A stretch of DNA of 64,000 nucleotides, from the NCBI GenBank assembly GCA_010909165.1, contig MU008202.1, positions 124,001-188,000 on the forward strand, in the 5' to 3' direction. Below are positions 55,980-64,000 of this stretch, in pieces. The stretch's first letter is position 1; every line of letters begins with the position of its first letter. Origin of the DNA: Anthoceros angustus. Taxonomy: Eukaryota; Streptophyta; Anthocerotopsida; Anthocerotales; Anthocerotaceae. The notes below the pieces were generated by a model that saw nothing but the letters and a program-made list of their open reading frames with translations, made no database searches and had not been told where the DNA came from. A program made the position numbers and the translations under genes.

Positions 55980-56713
55980 GGCGGGTGGTGCTGCTTTGGC
56001 ATTTCACGGCCTGCAGCGGACGCCAGCATTGGAAGCCTGCTCCGTCGCAGGCCGACCCATTGCAACCCACAGCCCAAAAGATCAACCCAAATGTGCGAGG
56101 CAGAGGCCGCAAGGTTTTGGCGACGAGCCTTCTTTGTGGCCCACACTGATAATCCCCCAGATTATTCCCGACCGCAAATATCTACTCGTCGCCCCGGGGC
56201 CCAATCTGAAGAACGTCCTTCTGATTTCATGCTGTTTGAGAGGTGGGATTTAGATAAGTGCAGATGTAAGGTCAAGCCCGCGAATCCTAAACAGTGGCGA
56301 GACTACTACAGAGCCTGATGACGTGATACACTTGTGCACATGAATAAAGCCCATCAGCTTTTAAACCTCAGCTTATGTCTCATCACTGCCAAGGGAGTGT
56401 GCAAGTCAAGGTCCAATGCTTCGGCCATCGCCAATGTTACAACTACATATGTATGTAGAGGGTGTAAATGTGACCAGACAAGCAAACGAACTGCGCCTTT
56501 AGAGGACGGCCTTGGTCATTAGCGGCAGTACTTTCTTGCACCCCACTTCCCCATCATTACATTACTTTTATACATACCATAACATCATGTAGTCTACCTC
56601 TCGCGTTTTCATCAGGGCATCTTTCCGCCTTCCTTCAAGTTCTCTGCAAGACCGATCCAAACAGGCGCCATCATCGCCTAGCGTTTCGCAGGACGTTTGG
56701 AGCCGGCAGTTGT
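55980..56713. other. Intergenic spacer
   Basis: It should contain the promoter of the coiled-coil gene and the 3' end of the cpSRP43 gene. No conserved coding sequence, repeat or RNA gene is recognised. Open frames of up to 256 codons on the plus strand (55548-56318) are antisense shadows of the coiled-coil gene exon 1. Confidence 0.55.
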
Positions 56714-58436
56714 TCATCTCTTTGAATGAGATTTTTCATACTCGGCCACCACTTCGTCTGCAATATTGCCCTCGGGCTCCCAGGTGTTCTCTTCAGAATC
56801 GGCCCACTTCACCAGGTATTCCACCTTCCCATTCACCTCCCTCTTGTCCAGAGCCATCTCGGCTATGCCGTATTCAAGCCCTTTCTCATAATCACTCACA
56901 AGGTCTTCTCCTACATCGCTGGCGGGAATCCAAGTATCCTCAGAGCCATCACTCCATTTCACAAGGTACTCAATAATATCACGCTCCCCTACCCGCTTAT
57001 CCAGAATCTGCTCCACTTCGACAGTTTCAAAAATTGCTTCGTCCAGAAGCTTGACAACCTGCGATGACACTTCGGATCAGTGGCCAGAAGCAAGTGGCAA
57101 GCTCAATACATAGTCTGCTACAGTGATGACACCAAATTTGCTCAAGTAAGGTGTAAGTAGTCTGCGGCACCTGATCAAGGGCTAATCTCTTGGCGAATAG
57201 CATGGGATTCGTCTTAGGCATTCCGTTGAGAAGGTCCTGAGCAAGCTTCAGTGATGATCGGCCCTTAGCGTCTTCTAGCTCTGGGTCAGCTCCGAGCTCC
57301 AGTAAAGCTCGCACTACGCTGGTATGTACATAGCCCGAGGCGATGTGAAGAGCGGAGTAGCCATCCTTGTCCTGCCAGTGGACATCAGCCCCCGCTTCCA
57401 CCAGCTGCCTCACACACCTGCATTCACGTGGACCTTGAGTCAATACAACGATGACAAAAGCCGTCCCAGTGTTAAGGAGACAGCCTCACAACTCCACTGA
57501 GCCTTCTACTCCATGACCAACTACCTCTCAGATCCCATGCCAGCAGCAAATAGTAAGGCCGTGCGCTCATTCTCATCAATAGCATCTACATCTCTCCCGT
57601 CATCCTGCAATAATTCACCCAGCTTTTGATCCTCTGCTTTGCGTGCAGCTTGCCACCACACAGATTCGTACTCACTTAGCACATCCCTAGCTATGTTATC
57701 GGCAGGTTCCCAGGAGTCAGGATGATCGTCCTTCCACTCTATCAGGTACTGCGTTTTCCTGTCAACCACACGGCTCCCTAGTATCTTGTTCACCTCCCCG
57801 TACGTCTCCTCTCCTTCATTCTCCGAGGAAGCGCCATCCTCCCGCACACCTTCCCCGTCCCCTGCCCTACCAGCAACACCATTCTGAGTAGCCACGGAAT
57901 CTTTCTCCGCCGAAAGTGTGCTTTCAGCCTGCAAGCACCGAGCCAGAGTCTCCAGATTCCCGACCTGCTGTCCTTTTTGCGAGAATCCCTTCCTGAAGTA
58001 TCTCTGTCCTACGGTACACGCACATTCAGCAGCACAAGAAGTGATCAGAAAACATGGAGCCCGATTCTCCGCTTTGCACCAAGACACGCATACTCCTGTT
58101 CCCTAAGAAAATGCATTTCCTCGCACAACTCCCATCCCTTGGAGTAGAGCTGGCCAAGGATCCTCTCAACGCACCGCAGCACATAGGATGTCGGGGGGCA
58201 AACTCACCCGCAGTGGACATGGACCATCTTCCCTCACACCTTGCGGCAGGACAGCTGCAGCGGGCTCGCACAGCAGCCGTGCCATGGGTGCGGCTGGCAA
58301 TGGATTCTACTCGTCCAGCCCTCGCTAGGCAGAATGGCCTGAATCCATCGGCTGAAAGCCCCTCCTGGACTTTACAAGCCGCCGGGCAGGAGGCAGCCGC
58401 AGGGGCGTGCATTGCTGCCATGCTGCAATGCCCCAT
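56714..58436 (-). CDS. CAO: Chloroplast SRP43 (CAO), LHC-protein targeting factor
   Basis: Four exons, 58208-58436, 57525-58008, 57171-57417 and 56714-57058, in phase, give 434 residues. The N-terminus is rich in Ala, Ser, Cys and Arg and fits a plastid transit peptide. A first chromodomain follows (about 145-190; [26 protein letters not shown]). Then come ankyrin repeats (about 220-320; [40 protein letters not shown]). Two C-terminal chromodomains end the protein ([30 protein letters not shown]). This is the exact architecture of cpSRP43, which binds cpSRP54 and carries light-harvesting chlorophyll-binding proteins through the stroma to the thylakoid. It is somewhat longer than the Arabidopsis protein. 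The start could also be the Met at 58421. The intron 1 acceptor at 58009 was chosen by phase. Confidence 0.94.
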
Positions 58437-59319
58437 TCCTGCTGCTGATCTTGATCCTGCTCCTGCTCCTGCTCAGCCCGTGCCTCTGCTCTCTGCCCTC
58501 TGTTCCTGAGTGTCCCGACTTCAACGGCCTGTCAATGTGTCCCCGTTCTGCCAATTCAACAGGTTCCGTTGCGATCGCCATCTTATCCAAAACCGAGCCA
58601 AGATTCACGGGGTCACCTTTACGGCTTTGTTAAACTGCAGGGCAGCGCAGGCTAGATAAGCAAGATCCCTATAGGTGGCGAATTGCAGCTACCATAATTC
58701 ATCAATGGTATCTATTTATATATAATTTATATTATATATAAATAGAAAAACTTAATAGGTATTATATCCCAGAAAAAACTTATATCATCTTCAAAAAATT
58801 AAAATACGATGTAATATTTCACATTATTAATAATATTTTTTCTTGCAGCACATTGAATGTGTTATAATAAACTAAAAAATATATTATAGTAGAAACTCTA
58901 AACTGTATTTCTAAATGGCTCGTACCCTTGTTTTCGCGGAAAGTATACACCAAAGAAAGCACCAATTTAGAACACGCACTACAATATAGTGATTTAAATA
59001 TTTCAATGTTGTACAATCGAATCATTAGGAAAGCATCATCTATTGTATTTGATAATTTTTGAGATATGTTTGACAACACTTTTCAAAGGGGTAATTATGT
59101 TCAACTACCAACCAAAATTTTACACTAGAACAACATGTTCAAGACATAACAAAGTAATATGATGTGCACTTGCCTTACACGCCTTGGTACGTACATTAGT
59201 TTGAGCTTCAATAGTATCTATGCTCAGGGATCAAGTTTTTTCATTATAATATTAAAATTGACATGGTCTTCAAGTGATGTTATGAAGACCTTGTCTTAGT
59301 TATCAATTTGTATCTCACC
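58437..59319. other. Intergenic AT-rich spacer, left unit of a tandem duplication
   Basis: The first 200 bp (cpSRP43 promoter side) contain a CT-rich stretch (CTGCTCCTGCTCCTGCTC) and the segment TTCAACGGCCTGTCAATGTG, both repeated in diverged form at about 62485-62530. The remainder is AT-rich, with runs such as TATTTATATATAATTTATAT near 58714. No gene is seen. Confidence 0.6.
58440..58635. repeat. Duplicated segment matching 62465-62615
   Basis: Shared landmarks in the same order are the CTGCTCCTGCTCCTG run, ACTTCAACG, GCCTGTCAATGTGTCC, CGTTGCGATCGCCATC (CGTTACGATCGCCATC in the other copy) and ATCCAAAACCGAGCCAA. With the secreted-protein genes downstream of each, this defines a tandem duplication with a period of about 3.9-4.0 kb. 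Confidence 0.8.
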
Positions 59320-59790
59320 ATGACTCCGTGTATCTTCAAATGTGTTGTGCTTTTACTTCACATTTTAAACTTCTTTAAAATTGCCAATGGGAAACCATTT
59401 GTATATGATAGACATGGATGTATTCAACCAATATTGGATCCTACAAATATAGCATTAGTTGTTATACGATTCAACGTAGTACAAATGTTACTAGAGATGT
59501 ACAAGCTACCCAAACCGAAACCTAATGCGAATTTCTTTCAGTTTTATGTACATACTAAGTTGCCAGAATTTGAAGGAACACTATTCTGTATGGATAACCC
59601 GTCTGATACACCACAACAATTATTAAATAGGGCAAAGGAATGTCATGCATGTGTAGCTTATGCTGCACAATTGCTTATGGACAATTTATGTAAGTCTTAC
59701 TCTGGTGCAAGTATTGAATTAGAGGAATGCTTTGTGAATTATGAATATGCTAAAATTGGAGGAGATTTTTGTCCAATTCCGAAAACATAA
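59320..59790 (+). CDS. Small secreted cysteine-rich protein, DUF26/Gnk2-like (paralogue 1)
   Basis: A single-exon frame from ATG 59320 encodes 156 residues. The N-terminus (MTPCIFKCVVLLLHILNFF, then KIANG) is a typical signal peptide. The mature part has GCIQPILDP, then FCMDNPSDTPQQL, then ECHACVAYAAQLL, then LCKSYSGASIELEECFVNYE, and ends GDFCPIPKT. The ECxxC-x-helix, second Cys and CFVNYEYAKIG resemble the end of the DUF26 (Gnk2, stress-antifungal) fold, CRxCL..A...C...GA....CYLRYE. The spacing before the CxxC is longer than the usual C-X8-C-X2-C, so the assignment is tentative. Single-domain members such as ginkbilobin-2 bind mannose and are antifungal. The in-frame upstream TTG at 59308 is not a plausible start. 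Confidence 0.7.
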   Translation: MTPCIFKCVVLLLHILNFFKIANGKPFVYDRHGCIQPILDPTNIALVVIRFNVVQMLLEMYKLPKPKPNANFFQFYVHTKLPEFEGTLFCMDNPSDTPQQLLNRAKECHACVAYAAQLLMDNLCKSYSGASIELEECFVNYEYAKIGGDFCPIPKT

Positions 59791-60558
59791 ATCCAAAGAG
59801 GAGAATTTATATCAATGGACGAATCTAGAAACAGTCCCAACCTTGAATACACAATGATTATAAAGATCTTTATCACAACAAGAAATTTAAAAAATATATG
59901 TTATAAACTTGAATTTAGTCAACATTTATATCATAAAATTTAAAAGGATAGGCGATTTCTTACATAGTTAGTCTAAGATTACCAGTGTACTTTTAGGAGA
60001 ACAAGATTCCACTTCTACTGAGACCATCTCGATCAAAATAAATATAAAGCATATGAGTGGTGGATCTCGGCATGTGAAATGTTGAAAATACTTCGAAATC
60101 TTCATGTTTGAGAGCTTAAAGTTTGCTATCAAGAAATATTGAAGAGAAGGTCACATGTAGGCAACATTAACTAGAAGCAGCAACTACCTAGAAGGCCAAC
60201 TAATTATTACAATTTAAGAGAAAGTCACGTGTGAGCGACATTAGCTGGAGACAATAATTACTTAGGAAGCCAACTAGTTATTAAAATTTAGAAGAAGGTC
60301 ACATATGGGCCACATTGGCTGGAAATAGCGATTATTTAGGGAACCAATTAAGTATTACAATTTATGTGGGTGATCTAAACTCTCTCGACAGAGTTCGGTG
60401 CACTAATAAAATGTTGATCAATGTCCGACGATATTGGTCAGTCCAATATGGGCTTAGTGACCGTGAACAACCTGTCAGGCATAGGCATAGGCATAGGCAT
60501 AGGCATAGGCATAGAGTTAAACAGCCTCGATTCGTGAGATGAATTTGAGATCGTGAGG
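59791..60558. other. Spacer after secreted-protein gene 1
   Basis: AT-rich, no gene recognised. Its first part (to about 60060) parallels 63643-63900 after paralogue 2 (for example AGGAGA, then CAACTTCCACTTTTA against AAGATTCCACTTCTA), so it belongs to the duplication. A segment GAAGGTCACATGTAGGCAACATT recurs loosely three times between 60140 and 60310. Confidence 0.55.
60476..60514. repeat. Hexanucleotide microsatellite (AGGCAT)n, about 6 units
   Basis: Six perfect AGGCAT units follow CCTGTC and precede AGAGTTAAACAG. Confidence 0.95.
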
Positions 60559-60684
60559 ATGAGATCAAAATTGGCTGTCTTCATTCTCCTAGCACTAGTA
60601 CATGTAGCAGTGTATGGCACACACACCAAGAACATCACAATAACTAATACGGTTTCGCGGATCAACGTTTCTATACCTATTTAA
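60559..60684 (+). CDS. Short ORF with a signal-peptide-like N-terminus
   Basis: A 41-codon frame starts MRSKLAVFILLALVHVAVYG, a classical secretion signal with a cleavage site after VYG, followed by THTKNITITNTVSRINVSIPI and TAA. The mature part would be only 21 residues, with two N-glycosylation-like NIT/NVS sites. It could be a secreted peptide gene, or more likely the first exon or broken start of a longer secreted protein. No homologue is recognised. Confidence 0.35.
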   Translation: MRSKLAVFILLALVHVAVYGTHTKNITITNTVSRINVSIPI

Positions 60685-61799
60685 ATACCCAAATACCTAA
60701 TTATCGGTGAATTATCTGATTTACCTTGTTTATAAATATTAATCTAGAATTTAGTTAACTGAGCATGTTACTTGTCTTCCCATTCCGGTCTGTCGTCGTC
60801 TAATCCGTCCGACTGTGGGAAGCGAAAAATAGAAGTTTCTTTCTATACCTAATTCAAAGTTGATATAAATCTATGAATATTCCAAATCCAAATCCTATGT
60901 AACTAAGACTTCGCTGAGTTGAGTGATTTCTCCCCATCCCCATCCATTCAACATACTAAATATTTGTGAATAGTGCGGAAATGGTCTTTCTCTCTATAAG
61001 TAGCCGCTAGGCTTGCAATTCCTTAGAGATATTAGTAGGTAGGTATGTCAAATACTTCAACGTAATAATTGTCCAATCGCAGTGTTTAAGAAAGCTTTGT
61101 CGAACGTATTTGAGAATGAAGAAGAAGAAGAATTTTATTTAAGACCACTAAGAATGGATTTCCGTCATGGGACTTGGTACTTAACAACTTGTACCATGGT
61201 ATGCCTAATCTACTTGCACCAAGGGCATCTCCTCCCTTTAGGCACCCCATCTAAGTACCAACAACAACTTTATTTATGTTCACTGGGGTGGAAAAACCAC
61301 CATGAGACAGAACTTGTACAGCCGTAACTTAGATGAAGGAGGGTGTACACATACGTACGTCTGAACTAGAGAAACAGAAACAGGGAAAATAAAAGGCAGA
61401 GGTTTGACAAGAAACTTACAGGGGGCCGAGCAAGGACAACCTGCGATCAAGCATCTCAGAAAGACGTAGAGCAGAGAGCTTGGGAATATGAAAGCTTGGG
61501 AATATGAAAGGGAAAAAAGCGCAGCAGGGAAAACCCTGCACACTAAAAAAGGAGAGAGTATTTGGCCCGGATGTCGTTAAAAGCAGGGCAATAAAAGAGA
61601 GTGCATTTCGCAGTACCGATCTAAGCGCAAGATGCTTAATCACGACATTCTTATAAATGTGTGTCCATTTGGCCTTAGGATAAATGGATGGGAACATGTG
61701 AATGGATGGGATATATTTGTCCATACTTTTCCTGCTATTGCTGGTCACGTCTAGAGGAGCGCTGTGAAATGTGGAAGCCATGATGCGATGCTGCTGCTG
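60685..61799. other. Spacer without a recognised gene
   Basis: No conserved coding sequence. At 61195-61265 and 61615-61660 there are sequences related to 7895-8030 (for example GGGCATCTCCTCCCTTTAGG and AGTACCGATCTAAGCGC), indicating a dispersed repeat of unknown type. Confidence 0.5.
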
Positions 61800-62380
61800 A
61801 GTGCGTTGCTATGAAGATCCAGAACCGTCAGCTTGATGAGGTTCACCAACTCGAAGGGGATAGTGCTTGTGTGTTCATTCTCTTGTGTGCCAGTCTAACT
61901 CGTGAAGTCATATGGATCTGCAGCCACACCATCATTTCTAGTACTATCACTCCGAAGCTAAACACGTCTGAATCCTCCCGGGCCCCCACTTCGGAGGTTT
62001 CCTGGCATGGATTTAGGAGCCCAGTATCCCATTGTCCCTACGCATTCCTGCACTTGAGGTTAGCCTGACTTGAATCACACAATCCTACAAAGCTTTGCTT
62101 CCAAGGTCAAGTTGCTTCACATGCAGACTACGTTGCACCAGACAGTACTGTGTGTGCACTAACTTGCCCCTCGAGTGACTGTTTGGGAGAGCTTGTCCTT
62201 GTCCATAGCAACTACCAGCCCAAATCACCCAATCGAGGAATAAAGCTGCCTCAGCTGCTGGGTCACGGCCGAATAGACTAGTCAATCCAGGCATGGACGG
62301 TGTTGCGAGCTGCGATTCTTGATGGAAGCTTTTGCGAGAGGGCAGTGGAATTCGGCACTGGGTGGCAGCCCACAACACTC
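61800..62380 (-). pseudogene. Receptor-like protein kinase fragment, broken
   Basis: On the minus strand, segments of a plant receptor-like kinase domain appear in order but in different frames. These are a LDWVIWAG-like start of the catalytic region (near 62280), SNLTLEAKLCRIV (subdomain VII side, near 62110), VGTMGYWAP (activation loop end, near 62030) and EDSDVFSFGVIVLEMM (subdomain IX, near 61960). Frameshifts separate them, and the HRD loop is degraded (VHT then CTHSTV). No signal peptide, ectodomain or start is found. It is a decayed kinase pseudogene lying between the two DUF26-like genes, on the opposite strand. Confidence 0.65.
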
Positions 62381-62464
62381 GCCTTCATCTGGCAGAGCTC
62401 TGCGCGCTCACGATAACGAATGTTGAGCCTGAGAGAAATTTGTGATCGATCCACAGGCTCACGT

Positions 62465-63171
62465 TCTGGCTGTGCTTGCTCCTGCTCCTGACTATCCCAA
62501 CTTCAACGCGTACGGCCTGTCAATGTGTCCTCGTTGCCATATCAATGGGTGCCGTTACGATCGCCATCGTATCCAAAACCGAGCCAACATTCATGGAGTC
62601 ATGTTTCCGGCATCAATCACAGTTTTGAATCTTTATAGGTTAGATTTTATATTATCTGGTAATGAAAAAACCTTATATTTATAAAAAAATATAATATATA
62701 AATAATTTTGAATAGTATGATTTCTTACAGCATAACTAAAAATATTTGAAAGGATACTCTAAATATTGCTTTGTTTACGAGGGTCGAAACTATATGCAAG
62801 GTAGGTATAGAAATTGAAGGGATAGTGCCAGCTACAATAAGTTTGTATGATTATAAATTGTCATTGCGTGTGGTCCTGTATGGCCAATGCATTTGCTCCC
62901 GCAAAAAGTGATAAAAAGCACCAACTTAGAACACGTATTACTAGGCAACTATTTAAAATATTACAGTGTAGTACAAGGCTGCACAATGAAATCATTAAAA
63001 AAATTTTGTCTAACGCTATTCGAGAATTTATGAGAGATTTTACAATACCTTTTCAATATCCATGAGGTTCAACTACCATTCAAAATTTTATCTTAGACCA
63101 ATATGTCACAAGGCATGTCAATATGATACAATGTGTTCTTGATTTGTTTGGTTATCAATTTGTATCTCACC
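62465..63171. repeat. Right unit of the tandem duplication, upstream part
   Basis: It matches 58440-59319 in order: the CTGCTCCTGCTCCTG segment, the ATCCAAAACCGAGCC segment, the AT-rich spacer and the immediate upstream region ATCAATTTGTATCTCACCATGA of the secreted-protein gene. Divergence is substantial (many indels in AT-rich parts). Confidence 0.75.
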
Positions 63172-63642
63172 ATGATTCCAAATATCTTCAAATTTCTTGG
63201 GCTTTTGCTTCACTTTTTTTACTTTTTTAAAATTACCAATGAGCAACCATTTGTATTTGACAGACATGGATGTTACAGACCTATATTGGATCCTTTAGAT
63301 ATAGGATTAGTTGTTATAAGATTTAATGTGATACAAATGTTACTAGAGATGTATAAGCTACCCAAACCAAGACCTCAACCAGATTCTTTGGAGTTTTATG
63401 TGCATACAAAGTTGCCTGAATTTGATGGAACACTATTCTGTCCGGATAACCCGCGTGATACACCACAACAATTACAAGCAAGGACAAAGCAATGTCATTC
63501 ATGCGTGGCATATGGGGTAGAGTTGCTGATGGACAAGTTATGTAAGTCTTACTCTAGTGCAAGTCTTTTATTCGATGAATGCTTCGTGGCTTATGAATAT
63601 GTTAAAATTGGAGGAGATTATTGTCCAATGCCGAAAAACTAA
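63172..63642 (+). CDS. Small secreted cysteine-rich protein, DUF26/Gnk2-like (paralogue 2)
   Basis: ATG 63172 opens a single-exon frame of 156 residues, the same length as paralogue 1. The N-terminus (MIPNIFKFLGLLLHFFYFF) is a signal peptide. Cysteines are conserved at GCYRPILDP, LFCPDNPRDTPQQL, QCHSCVAYGVELL, LCKSYSSAS, ECFVAYEYVKIGGDYC. The duplicates differ mostly at the signal peptide and a Pro/Gln-rich loop (PRPQPDS against PKPNANF), while the cysteine frame is unchanged, which suggests both are under selection as secreted proteins. Upstream in-frame ATG-less codons from 63133 would lengthen it, but the start at 63172 is the one shared with paralogue 1. Confidence 0.7.
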   Translation: MIPNIFKFLGLLLHFFYFFKITNEQPFVFDRHGCYRPILDPLDIGLVVIRFNVIQMLLEMYKLPKPRPQPDSLEFYVHTKLPEFDGTLFCPDNPRDTPQQLQARTKQCHSCVAYGVELLMDKLCKSYSSASLLFDECFVAYEYVKIGGDYCPMPKN

Positions 63643-64000
63643 ATTGTAAGAGGACAATCTATATCATTGGACGAATTTGGTAACCAAGTGGCAATGTTGA
63701 ATACATAATGAACAAAAGATCCATATTTCAATAAAATAAGTCACTTGAATTTTATCAATAATCTAAGTTTTTCCTTATTATTTCAATAATCTAAGGCTGT
63801 CCTTATAATTTTAGGAGACCCAACTTCCACTTTTATGGAGACCATGTACATCAAAACAAATACAAGTGATGTGATAGGTGGATCTCAACTTGTAAAACTT
63901 TGAGCATACTTGCAAAGTCTTCGGATCTTAGGAGTGAATTGTGTACTCTAAGCTTTCTATCCAAGAAATCTTGAAGAGAAGATTAGATGTCAACAATAAC
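63643..64000. other. Spacer after secreted-protein gene 2, to the window end
   Basis: AT-rich, corresponding to 59791-60150 of the left duplication unit. No gene is recognised before the window ends. Confidence 0.55.

Noticed and set aside
55548-56318. 256-codon plus-strand open frame
   Set aside because: It is mostly antisense to exon 1 of the coiled-coil gene and shows no domain.

Overview
This is nuclear DNA from a land plant. The evidence is a set of plant-specific, intron-containing genes: an ARABIDILLO F-box/armadillo gene, a SLY1-type Sec1/Munc18 gene, a plastid phosphoglucomutase-like gene, an organellar PPR gene, an AHK1-type hybrid histidine kinase, and cpSRP43 (CAO). GT-AG introns are short (about 70-200 bp) and the PPR gene is of the long PLS type. 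Together these suggest a non-seed plant (bryophyte or lycophyte grade), but the species cannot be fixed from sequence alone.

Layout. 1-8.2 kb is gene-poor. It holds AT-rich dispersed repeats, a 2.3-kb terminal-inverted-repeat (TIR) element, a 44-bp array in which every unit carries a TATA box, and a 19-bp array. 8.2-12.4 kb is ARABIDILLO copy 1 (minus strand), which keeps its 3' end but carries frameshifts. 12.4-31.4 kb is a nested transposon block: a second member of the TIR family (3.35 kb), a Ty3/gypsy pol remnant split by a complete but protein-poor Copia-like LTR element (with 5S-rRNA-like and tRNA-like modules in its leader), then about 7.5 kb of GC-rich retroelement-like DNA with tandem duplications and minisatellites. 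31.4-36.8 kb holds a SLY1 3' fragment, a rearranged phosphoglucomutase fragment, and ARABIDILLO copy 2, which lacks its last exon. 37-58.4 kb is a normal gene-dense region: SLY1 (+), phosphoglucomutase-like (-), PPR (+), AHK1-type histidine kinase (+), a coiled-coil protein (-) and cpSRP43 (-). 58.4-64 kb is a roughly 3.9-kb tandem duplication carrying two small secreted DUF26/Gnk2-like proteins, with a broken receptor-kinase fragment between them.

The organising event of the left half is a tandem duplication of the block ARABIDILLO-SLY1-phosphoglucomutase. The downstream copy kept intact SLY1 and phosphoglucomutase genes. The upstream copy was gutted by about 19 kb of transposons and deletions but kept the ARABIDILLO 3' exon. 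As written, neither ARABIDILLO copy encodes a full protein: they share three one-base lesions and each has several private ones. The genes of the right half are housekeeping or signalling genes with no sign of acting together, apart from compact divergent promoters. The best candidates for undescribed biology are the TIR family (4-bp target duplications, internal GC palindromes, and an empty site inside this window) and the amplified TATA-box array.
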